From Helopsaltes ochotensis (taxonomy: Eukaryota > Chordata > Aves > Passeriformes > Locustellidae), in assembly GCA_013400155.1 (NCBI GenBank), contig VXBM01001674.1, forward strand, positions 1 through 64,000: a stretch of DNA of 64,000 nucleotides. The letters run 5' to 3'. Both the position numbers and the translations under genes were made by a program. Shown in pieces: positions 1-11,600 of the stretch (positions are counted from its first letter, which is position 1; each line of letters begins with the position of its first letter). The notes beneath the pieces were generated by a model. That model was not told where the DNA came from and ran no database searches. It saw only the letters and a list, made by a program, of their open reading frames with translations.

Positions 1-71
1 TTTGGCACGTTCACTACATTTTAACATTATTTAAAAAAATAAAAGGAGTACTTTGCCTAGAGGACTGTTAC

Positions 72-257
72 CTTCTGAATAGTGGGAGAGTGTCAGGAGA
101 CTGACACAGGAAGCTCCTGCCCCAGATCCAAAAATAGTAACTCTCTTCGGGTCTCCTCCAAAAGATCCAATATTTTCTTCAATCCATCATAAAGCTTGGA
201 TTTGGTCGAGCAATCCATAATTGCCTTTTGCAGCTTGGTCCCCAGTACTTAAAAAAC
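72..257 (-). CDS. NLGN4: NLGN4 internal exon, 186 bp, with in-frame stop
   Basis: Neuroligins are postsynaptic adhesion proteins that bind neurexins through an extracellular cholinesterase-like domain. Read on the minus strand, this exon encodes part of that domain: FLSTGDQAAKGNYGLLD at its start, then WIEENIGSFGGDPKRVTIF, FGSGAGASC (the degenerate nucleophile elbow, Gly in place of the catalytic Ser) and LLTLSHYSEG at the end. The acceptor is AG at 258-259 and the donor is GTAACA beginning at 71. The exon starts with two bases of a codon and ends with one, which fits the 153-bp exon upstream. The length of 186 bp is as I recall for this neuroligin exon. The oddity is TGA at plus 187-189, where family members have Arg between A-L and W-I. 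The other differences from the human protein as I remember it are conservative (V to I, A to S). It is NLGN4-like rather than NLGN1 or NLGN3. Identity is very sure; whether the gene is functional is open. Confidence 0.93.
187..189 (-). other. NLGN4: Premature TGA codon in NLGN4 exon
   Basis: Plus-strand TCA at 187-189 reads TGA in the frame fixed by both splice junctions and by neuroligin similarity on both sides. The flanking codons are TTA (Leu) and TGG (Trp). The expected residue is Arg. CGA to TGA is a single C-to-T change at a CpG, the commonest type of vertebrate point mutation. No frameshift or splice-site damage is seen nearby. Confidence 0.9.
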
Positions 258-259
258 CT

Positions 260-3200
260 ATAAGGCAAAACCCCATAATTTTAGTTCACCAGATACCGAG
301 TTAGCTACAGGGTATCTACATCTTCACAACACATCTTCCCATCTTTTCATCTTCTATCTATTTTTTTTCTTCTTTTTAAAGGTCACAGTCCTAGTTAAAT
401 GTCTCCAGTGCAAGAAAAGAAATTCATTCTGTATGCTGTTTAGCTTGAGTTTGTTTTCCCCTACTTCAGAGGGCCCATTTATGAAGAATTATTACTTCCT
501 TTTTGAAATATTTCTGTAATAATGCAACAATACAGAAATAAGATTTTTAAATATTATATAACTGGATGTGGGTAGGGTACAGAATCTTAGGAAATCATTT
601 TTTGGGCAAAGTTGTGAGACAGCCAGTCTATGACTGAGAACAACACTCCGCAACATATTAGTTTAAATATGTCTTAACAAAATTTTCCTGAACTACATAG
701 CTCTTTAAATTTCTGTACTTTTGATATGGATGAATGTACTCAGAAAGAGAAAAAAGAAGGCTGAAGTAAATAGTAAAAGAACATGAAAAAGCCTAGGGAA
801 AAAAAATTACACTTCAATTTCACAGCAGATATTTATTAGGAAGATAGCAGATAAATCCATGGCAATATAGCGTTGGTGGGGAGATCTTATCTGAACAAAT
901 CAGGTCTTGTCTTTCTCTTTGGAAATTGCAGGAAAACCTGGGCTGCTGTTTTTTGTTCCGGCACTGCGGTTATCAGATTCTAGAAAAAAAAGCATGACAT
1001 ATTTGCTGCTTGTCTTGCAACTGAGAGCAAAATGACCATAAGATTAGGACTGAGATTAATTTTGGTTTTCTGAAACCAGCTAAGGTGAAACACTACAGTT
1101 ATCCCTGCTTCATATCATTCACAGTTAAGACCTCGTGCTATGTCCAAATGACCACGTTGAGGATGCACTCACAGTCCTCTCTTTACTCCCCCAGACCTTT
1201 TCCTGTCAGACAACTGCAAAGTCAGAAGTCTATTAGAAATATCTTACAGTATATGAAAGTTTTCAGATGGACATTACTGATTTAGGCACCAGTGACAGCT
1301 GTCAAAGACAAAACAAGGACATCCCTTGACAGGTTTTTCCAGCTAATTATCAGTTCAGAAAAATTTGCTGGAAGGGGTATCCAGGACTCAGGAGATCTAT
1401 GGTCTTGTGCAGTTTGAAATGAAAGAGTCTGTTATCATAAACCACCTGAGCCTGCTGTAACAAGGCCTCCATGCTCCTGACTGGAAGGTGAGTCTTAAAT
1501 CCCTGGGGGAAAAAAAGATGTTGCAGTACATTTCCCAGGCTTTGGCAAAAAGGAACAGATCTCTTTGCATCATATCCATATTGCTAAAAAACATTTGATT
1601 AAGCTTTTTCAGTAAAAAAAATCTCTACTTATGGCAAGCACAGTTGTAAGAATGACAGTAACCTTTCTTTTATCTCTTCTATAGAAATGGAGAAAAAAAT
1701 AAACAAACTCTTAATCCATAATTGTCTCAATTTATTTTTAGTAGATGGGTTTTTCTCTATTTTTACATGTCTTTATTATCTTCTAGGCTTGTCAAAGAAA
1801 GAATAACCCACTTGCTGGCTTTGTTGCTGCAACTCACTGCAATATTCTATAATATTCTATAGTTAAGGCTTTATGCAGTCAGAACTATGACATCCATTGG
1901 ATAAAGAGAGTGTTGTAACCTTTAAGGCAGGATGGTAATTAATATTCAGAGCATAAAACTGCTTTAGTTCTATTAGCAGCATCAAAATAAAGCTGTCTGA
2001 ACTTTTAAGTTTGAATTCTTACCAAATGTACTAAAAGGTGAACTGGATAGAAATGCAGTCAATAAATATCTAATATTCAACAGATTAAGAATTTCTTTTG
2101 TTTCTTTCCACAGATGTCTGCTGATTCTCATTAATTGCAAGAACAATTTTTTTTTTTAATTTGAAAACTAATCACCATGGCAAAGAGTCAGACCCATATT
2201 ACACAAACTGAATTCATAAATCTGTTGTTTCTTGATGAGGATATATTTTCTTTAATGCTCTGAGTACCAAATTTCCTCAAAGTTTCTTCAAAGCTATTTG
2301 AAGAAATTCAGGCAAATAGTAACTAGTTTTCCAGAAATACACAACACTAACAATTTTTTGGCTTTTTTTCTATATTAGTTCAGTGAAGAGAGAAAAATGT
2401 TTCTTTAAACTGAAGTTCCTGAAATAACTGTTTTTATTTTTCTCTGACGCTATGAAGAAAAGCATTCAAGAAGAAATCTTTAGTTTTAAACTACCAGGTA
2501 GCAATAGTCAAAGAGAAAAAGATTACAAGTGGAAATTGCTGGGAATTTTCCAGGACATCTTCCAGCTGATGTTCACCTGAAAGGGCCTAAGATGCAAGAA
2601 ACTCTCTGCAATGTGAAACAATGTGCAAGGAGTGGTGACAGTACCAATGTTTTCTGTGGAAATAAACTCTCAATCTGAATTAAAACCTTAGTGTGAACAT
2701 GGTCAGGATCAAAATCATATTTTACCAACCGCAGAACTTAAATTTAACATACACAGATTTAGAAAGAAATAAAGGCAATGGAGAAAACCCCTAAACACCA
2801 TTATGTTAAAGATTATAAATTATCTGAGAACTATGACTTCACCCTTAGAGATAAATAAAATCACCACAAGATAACAAGATAATATAATCACCACAAGATT
2901 AGACATTTTTATTTTTTTAAAATTTATATGACCTCCTTTCTCATTCCTTTTAAATTATCAAAAAAAAAAATTACACAACTTTCCTTTGACATTTTGCACA
3001 CAGTAGTACCCAATATTATATCACTGCAGGAAAAGTCCATTCTTTGTCTCCATATTTTGGCCCCATGGGTCTAATGCATATCAAATCAATTTGATAGCTG
3101 GCTGAAAGCCTCAATTTCAATTGTGAATGTTCCTTGACAGCTTTGTGCCTTTTCCTCTCTCTCTCCCTCCCTTCCAACCCCCAAGCTGGGTGCCTGTTTC

Positions 3201-6200
3201 CCACTCCAAGTGGAGTGAAAAAAGTAGGAAAATGCAAAAATGTAGCATTTAGAAAAAACTACATGCCTACTAGGTTGCCAGACGTCATGAATCAGTTAGA
3301 AAAGGAAACGTGATTTCAGATAGCAGACTTCTGCAAGGACGGACCACAGGGAAAAGAGTGGTGCTTAACAAGTGATCATTAGGCAGGGGTCTCGCTTATT
3401 TATGTTCTATGGACAATTCTCCTTCTTACACACCATTTTCTGTTGCAAGACCTAATGAGTTACCTCACTGGGTTGTTTTGGTTCCTCTTCTCAGCTATAT
3501 ATAGCCCTCTTTTTATTGCTTTCATAGCCTCAGCGATCCAATCATTTAAACAGAGATCAGAATATTTTAAAGTATATTTTGACTATTCTAAGTTAAAGTA
3601 ACTCTAGAGAAACACCAAGCAAAACATCCATAACTATGATGTTTGCCAGAAGACTTCGATAAAGTGGAGTCATAAATTAGACAGGATTTTTTTTCTTCAT
3701 AATCCGAGACATTCCTTCAACTTGGAAAAAATACTAAAGATAATAATATGTTATGCTCCAATCAATGAAAACATGCAGTTGCTTGATTATTTTAACACAT
3801 TATATCATGTTTTTTTTCTATAAAGCTCTGAATAAATTTGGAAGGTCATGATCAGTCTTGTCCTATAACATTACCATAACAGATGAAATATTATTTGTAT
3901 TTTGTACCGGTTTTGGTCAAAATCTGATGATTTAAAATATTTGACTTTGCAGTTCTTAGTCAACTGAAGATTTTGCAAGGCATTCAGTTAGGCTTATTCT
4001 CAATATTACTATATATATGCATAAATCACAAACAAATAGAATATGTAAATAACAATATAACCATTAAAATAAATTAGCAGGTGGAAATGACCACTATTCT
4101 ATGAAATGTGGCCCTGAGGGGAGACTTTCCTACTCATTGTTCACTTTTTATTATCTGGCAGTATTTTTCTCTTTTTATGTTATTTTTCATGTTATTAGGG
4201 ATGTAATTTGATTTTAAAAGTTGCAATAACAAGGGAGGCGAAACTTATCTTTTAAAATAAGATGAAAGAACCAACATTTAAACTTTGGACATTTTAACGA
4301 GTCAATTGTTGGTAGCTGAGTTTGTGGTACAATAGCTATCATTTCATAGGCATCACAAAAACTTCCTGAAGTGGTATATAATGGCTTCCTAATAGAATTA
4401 CTTATGGGCCTTAGGGATGAATTAGATTTTCAATTATTAAATTCATAATTTAGAAAAGGAAATGTTGATTAGATTTGTTTAATTTAATGTTCCAGGTAAT
4501 GTGGGACTTTCCCCACTAATATATTTATTCTTGGGTTTGGGTTTTGGTGCTTTCTTCTGTGCTTCCCTGATTAATAGTTTATGTTTTATAGCACTGAATC
4601 ATTGTAAAGGTTAACAGTAATGAATTATTATTCTCCTTTTGTTTGGATTTTTTTTTTATTAGCCTCAAGATACACTTACTTTGTCCAGGTAATAGTGATA
4701 GTTTCAGTTATTACACTTTATGTTTACATATTCATGTAGTGATATGCAGACCATGTGAGAAAACTTGAATAAAGAATACTTGAATAGAGAGACTAAGATA
4801 GAATTATCTTTGAAACAGTTTTCTGGGATTTCTAAGTATCTCCAAATTATGCTCTAGCTTGTAGTTTTTTCTCCAGGATGGATTCAGTTTTGTTGATTTC
4901 TGAGAGACCACTGGAAATTATGAAGTGATAATTCCCAAGTTTCAGATATGATTTTTGGGGATACCCTCAACCTCATCTCCCCAGTGCTCACTGCTGTCAT
5001 ACTCAAAACAACACGTTTCAAAAGCAAAGTAACCCAATCCTTAATCAGTTGCTAGAACATATTCACAACATTATCAATAATTTGGCCTCTCAGACAGACA
5101 TATAAATTGTAGGAGGACCCTACTCACAGGATCAGACTTACAAACTTCTGTAAAGGAAAATTAGTCTTCAGAAAATCTTCTATTATACATAGTGGCAGGA
5201 GAGAAAGAAAAAAAAAACACCACCACTTTTTCTAGAAGCCAAATTGAAACATTGAGTCACATCTTTCTCTGATTGGTCACTAAGCAATCACTCTTCAAAA
5301 GACAAGAAAAGTTTAATAGGAATAATCTTTAAGGGTCTGACAAGCACCACCTCATCTCCTCCCGATAATGTGCCACCAGGGGTGCAAGGGAGGCACCCAC
5401 AGAAGGGTGTCAGACAGGACTGCTCTTCCAAACCAGGAGGGATTGTTGAAAGAGCAGGGAAGAAGGTGATCACTTACTATTCTCTAAAGAAAGTACAAGA
5501 AAGATGGAAATTACAGAGATGCCACTTGGGAGCAGTGCAGGTGAGAGGGATGGCTGGACAAACAGCTGCTGTCTGTCAGGGCTGAGCAAGGTTGTGTCAG
5601 GTTGAACAAGGTTGTGTTCACGTGCTTCGCTAATTTGTACTGCCCCTTCTTTTAAGAAAACGAAACATGCTATCAAAATCTTCAACATGAATCTTACTCC
5701 TATGGGATCAGTCCACCTCTCCTGGCATTAGCTGACATTCCTTACAGCAGCAAACACTCTTGATTCACCTGCACTCAATATATCACTACTAAAAATATTG
5801 TGTGCCCTTGCTAATTTCTACTACAAATGTGTTTGAAGGCGACAGAGATCCTCTATAAAACAGGGAAAACTAAGTGGTTTCAGGGCTCAGATTCTAGAAA
5901 AGTAGTTGTAAGAATATGATAATTATCAACCAGCAGCAAAAGGCATAAATGTTGAAGAAATGAATCAATCTGCAGCAGAAGAAAATATGAATTAATTTTA
6001 TAAACTGGTACTATGACTGTATCCAGACTTTAGTTTGGTTACTCCAGTGAGAAAAAGACAGACCTTCTGAAAGGATTATTCATAGCAGATGTATGTGAGA
6101 AGCCTGAAAAGCTTTGACTTAATTTGTTTATAAAGCCAAAAATATTTATTTCCTAGAACTATTCAGATGCTTTCAAATTCTTTACCATAACAAAAGATTA

Positions 6201-8548
6201 AGAGAGACAGTTCTAAAAGATGTATTAAATATAAAAAAGAGCCCAAATTGCTTCTGGATTTGCACATATGTATCTTATTTTATGAAATGTAAATGCTGAG
6301 TATATGGACTTGTTTTCATCCTGAATACTTCTGGTTATGAAAGAGATGTTATTTGTGGAGAAAAAAAAGTTGGACACTGCTAAATATTCATGTTTTGGAT
6401 GTTTCAAAATAGTATTAGAAACCCAATAATTTTCTATTTATTATTTTCAACAAGTGAATGTAACAGAAACAATGATTTATTTAGAAACTAGTTCTGAAGG
6501 CTAGGAATTCACATTCTGCAGTTTTGGCTAAGCTCTTTATGTTGGCTTCTATATCATCATATTTCTCTCTATTGTCATGTATTCAAGAACATAATCCTAA
6601 AATTAAGACTCTCAGTCCTCTGAGAGTTACCAAAAAAAACCCCCAAAACATTAACCACATTAAAAGCACTTCTGCTACATGTTGTCTGTCCCTAGATTAA
6701 TGTTCAGCAGAAGAAAGAATATCGAGGAATGACCAGACACAACATTTTTTTCCGGTTTCATTCTATCCTGCTTCTAAAGAACGCTGACAAGAAATACAAT
6801 ACAATGTTGCAAAGTATTAAATTAATTGAGGGGAAAAAGAAGCACTAGGAATTCATTCTCATATTTGGATCCCCAGAAGTCACTGTTTCTCATCTGTCTA
6901 GGTAAAGCATTTTTAGGAATGAAATTATTCCTCCCAATGAAGAAAAGCAAAAGTGAGGGGGACTGTGTACAGACGTTTCTTCAAGTTACGTCATTAAAGT
7001 GAAAATCAAAGGACTTTTTCATATTTAAGTTTGTACTTTGTTGAAAGTTTTTAGTAAATCTAGTTATTGTTGACCCTTTATTCAAAAAATGCAATTTTTA
7101 CTTCTCATTACCTTTTACAGAAGGGTAAATCAGTAATTTATTTCTTCTGCAGTATGTGACTGTTAAAATGATTATTTACATTCATACTCTACTACTAAAA
7201 TGGAGCAATTTTGTGTTGCCTAGATACAGATCAGAAGGCTACTTTATATAACTAATACACATGAACAAACAAAGCAATTACAGATGAAAATAATTCTTTT
7301 TTCTAGTATTTTCTTTAACCTTCTTTGCCCTTTTTTGTTACCATTGTTTGTGACAATAAAAGCATTCTTACTGAAGATACCTACAACTCCAGCAGGATTT
7401 TATAGTCTTTCTTTTACATTCAAAGCATTCAAGTGTGCCCATTCACTAGATTGTTGGCACAAAGAAGAAAATGAACTATGCCAATCAACATTTTTAGCTC
7501 TACTTACTGGTCTGGTTTTATTTGGATGTAAATATGATACAAAACCTCTTGCATCTTGCATCTATGCAACTCATACCATTATCCAAAGTTGTATTTTCCT
7601 ATTTAAAATTTATAATTTTAAAGAAATACTGTTTCTCCAAATCTGTTCTTATTTAAAATGGCCATCATAAAGTAAAAATTATTTGATTATTATGTTATTT
7701 CACATATGTTTGAAGAACGTCATAACTTATGGTTATTACACAGAAATTGTAATGCCATCTCTTCTTGTTAATTAGAACTACAATATTTTTGGCCTATGTT
7801 CATCTACATATTGGCCTCCAGTGGAATTTTTATACACATATAAACACACAAGCACACTTGTGTTTGTGTGTGTATGTGTGTGTGCATTTACTGTTCATTA
7901 AGTACAAACTGAAAAATACAAATCAGTCTTTTGTCAAAAATTTCAACCCAGTAAGTGATACTTATTGCTAGAAAAGAAAACGTAAGATAAAAAAATTGCT
8001 AAATGGGAGAAGGTTGCAGGGTCTACTTTCTGGACTCTCACACAGTTTTGCTATGTTGTCTTTTTTCCCATGGGAATTTAAAGAATAATGCAAATGAAAC
8101 CTACATAAAATAAAATTATTTGCTCAGTTCCAGATATGTTCCCTTTTCTGAAGGTTTTCAATTATTCATGCACACAGTTTCCTTTTGTCTCTTTGTCTTA
8201 TGGTCCCATGATTTTTCTAGCCTGTCTGAAGTCACCTCAGTTCACCAGAAAGATAAATTCTATGCTCAATTAGAATATCTCTTTTGGGGCTGAGTAAGTT
8301 TGTAAAAGAGATTTCTACATCTTGTATGAATGTTATCAAGGTAAGATGAGAAATAGCTGTTTCTTCACAGTGCCTGCTCCTGAATGTAAGCCTTGCCGGT
8401 TCCTGAGGGGAAGGCTCCCAGCAGAGTCTGCTTCCTGTAGGATGGTTGCTTTGACTTAATTAGGAAAAACTTGACTAAGGAAAAGGCAGTCTTTCCTATA
8501 GTCTCCAGAGCTGTCTATCTTTCTCCACTGACTGCCTTACTAATAAAC

Positions 8549-8550
<2 letters not shown>
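260..8550. other. Intronic stretch without recognised features
   Basis: AT-rich single-copy-looking sequence with short homopolymers only. The segment at about 5340-5640 is richer in G+C than its surroundings and contains two nearby copies of an AAGGTTGTGT-like motif, but I do not recognise it. A hydrophobic 128-codon frame at 7284-7670 (+) has no family I recognise. A small GT/CA repeat lies near 7838-7890. Confidence 0.6.
7838..7885. repeat. Small CA/GT microsatellite
   Basis: Alternating CA units (ACACATATAAACACACAAGCACAC) pass directly into GT units (TGTGTTTGTGTGTGTATGTGTGTGTG). The two halves are complementary in kind, so a weak stem could form. Confidence 0.6.
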
Positions 8551-8609
<59 letters not shown>

Positions 8610-8610
8610 N
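8551..8610. repeat. 59-base T homopolymer ending in an N
   Basis: Positions 8551-8609 are uninterrupted T and position 8610 is N, the only ambiguous base seen in the window. On the minus strand this is a long A run. It could be the tail of an old retroposed transcript or an expanded homopolymer. The N suggests that the assembly could not settle the run length, so the true size is uncertain. Confidence 0.9.
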
Positions 8611-11600
8611 TGTAGAATAGACCCTAAATATGAAGTCAGGCATCCTCAAGGACCATAGAGATAGTGTTTGAGTTGAACATCTAATCAAACACAAGTAACT
8701 AATAGGCAGTGCTACCAAATAAAGATCCCAACATCTCTATAAACATCTAAAATCAACTCTCCAGAAAGGATTTCCAGCATTGCTTACTGTAGAATGTTTT
8801 TCTAAAATTGTTTTCAGACTATTTTTAGAAAGATTGTTTTAGATCCACACACTTTGTAATACAAAGAGGGCTTTGCTTTTGCAATGCAAATATATTCAAA
8901 ATACATGAATACAAATAAAACAGGTAGTGGCAATTGGTATTTTACCTAACAATTAATGAAATTTTTAATGTAGCTTGGATAACGTGTTCTTTTATGTAAG
9001 TTGGTGAGTTGTTTGCCACCATTTGCTGAATTTGTTGCATTATGAACAGACACAATTTTATTTGCGTGCTACTTTGGAATCAAAGCAATGACTCACAAGC
9101 ACTATTTGTCTGTTTGCGACAACAAGTCTTTGTACCAATATTCTTACTGAAGATTTCAGGGCTCCAACAGGATGCAGAATTTTTCATGGTGCCTTTTTCA
9201 TTCCCTAACTATTTCATGGCAGGTCACCAAATATGTTTCTAAGTGGGTCATTCAACCCATTCACAGTTTTTAATTTTTTTTCCTCTATTTTTACCCAAGA
9301 TTCTTAATCACATCAATATCCTCCAGAGAAAGAGCTTTAAGGACACAATATCAGTGCAGATACATTTTCAGTGTAGTTTGATACCAAGCATAACATCTGA
9401 GAATGAAGGCTAGAAATCAGGAAAATATCCAACCTCCTGGACAGAAATTCATCATATTTTTAATGTTTGTTTGTCCTGAGATATTTAACCTACACATACA
9501 CAAACACACAAAACCCCCACATATATTCAAAATACCCCCTAAAAAGCATAAGCCTCAACATACACATTCTTGCTCTTCATTTCCATAGGATGGTTTGAGA
9601 ATTTTTACTTCCTTGTTAGTAACTCATTATTATTGCTTTTAGAGTCTTAAGCTTTAGGTAATATCCATTCAATTTAACTGAATTTTTGAGCTACACAGAG
9701 GGATAGAAATCTGAAAGTGTCAAGTTGCCATGTACTTATAGGCTCACAACTTTCTAGCTTCATTGTTTGGATGTAAAAAAAAATCCTGTTTACATCAAAT
9801 TTTAGGACCTAAGACTTACTTCGTATCAAGCAAAATAGATTGTGTGAAATTGGGTCAAAAAACATCAACAACAACAACAAACCAACTACTTTTTTTTTTT
9901 TTTTTGATAGATTAATATCAAAGGATTTTATTTTAAATCACCAGAAGTCTATGTCAGTGTTTCTTCTGTTATTCTCAGATAATTAAGATTGCAATAAGTA
10001 CAAAGTGCATGAATCCCTACTGCTTTGCTCTTCTGGAAAAGGAACTGATGGAAAAGGTGTGACCAAGACATATGGCTGTGTATAAACGCTCTCTAGTCAA
10101 ACTAGCCTCTGCTGACTGTAGGTCTACAGAGCAATTCTTGTGACAGGATTTCTGCCTTCTCTTCTCCTCTTATCTCTTCTGATGTGGGTTTTTTTAATTA
10201 TTATTATTATTATTTATTTGTTTGTGTGTTTATCTATTTATTTTTCATTCATTTGGTTTTGTTCAGTTTTGTTTTTGTTTCATGTCATGGTACTCTATTG
10301 GTGTCCTGCCTCTGAAAGAAAGAAAATACAATTATTTGATAGATTATCTTGTTTTGCAAATGAAGAAACTGGAGTGAAGAAACTGAAAACCCAAGAAACA
10401 GAGAAAACCACTTTTAAATTAATAAGAGAATAAAGAAGAATATGATGTACAATTCTAATTCAGCATGCTGCAAAGCAAATGTTTTCATCAATGAAAATAG
10501 AAAATCACAGATGATAAATCTTACAGATGACTGAACTAAAGGGGATAAAACACCCAGGCAACAAGCTACAAATACACTTAGGATTCCACTCTTTTGCCTT
10601 CATACAGAAATTCTTTATCCAGAGCAAAGCACAGATTTATAAAGGAGCAGGGAATGGAAGCCATAGTTTTGGAATATATGTGAATGTGAGAGGAGCAATG
10701 GGCAATAACCTACAAATCAATGACTAGAAAAGCCCCAAGGGGCTGGGGTTTTCTTGAGAGCAATTGAAAAGAAGATTCTAGTGTGACAAACTGATTATAT
10801 CTTTGGATATTTAAGGAGGAAACAGTTTGTAAGAAAAGAGAGATGACTTCATCCCTATTAAGAACCCTGTAATCCATTCTGAGGTGTTTATTTTAAGAGA
10901 GCAACAGTGTGAATGAAGGATGAGCCAAAAAATGCAGGATCTTAGGAGAATAGAAAAAAGCAATGGGATTCCTCTCTCTTAGTTTCAAATATTTTCAGTG
11001 TAGAGAGCTGAATTAGATCTCCAGATGTCTCTTTAATCTTAAGGGTAATCAATATCTACTATATTTAAGGCAAACACAGATAACGAAATTCCATTCTTTA
11101 GATTTTGGAATCCAAGTCTGGTGAGGTTTTGAAAAAAAAAAATTGAGATAGACCTTAATTGCAATGCAAGAATACCTTTATGATCACAAAAAACTCACTG
11201 ACTTAGCAAGGAAAAGTCTCAAAAACAACAACAAAAACGCAGTAAGCTAAACTGAGAAAAACTTCAACTGAGATATAAACATGGAAAGCTATTTCAAAAG
11301 AGCAAGTACTGTAGATACTTTAAAGCTGAGCGCATGATGTTGGTACAACACTTCTAAGAACAGATCTAGTAGCAAAAAAATTATGTGAGGGATTATTTTA
11401 TTTCAAAAACACACCTCAGCAACTTTGAAGATGTTATGACTATACTATCCCATTTTCAACACACACAGGTTACTTTTCAATTCATCAATAAAGAAGGGAA
11501 ATGAAGTTTATATTCTAGTCTCGGACCAAGAGAAGATTCATGTTAAATTACTGCAGACCCATTAAAAATTGCATTTAAACCCCTATGTACAACTACTGAA

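Noticed and set aside
7284..7670. 128-codon hydrophobic open frame
   Set aside because: It has no recognised family and lies in T-rich DNA, which gives hydrophobic residues by chance. It has no splice-site or promoter support.
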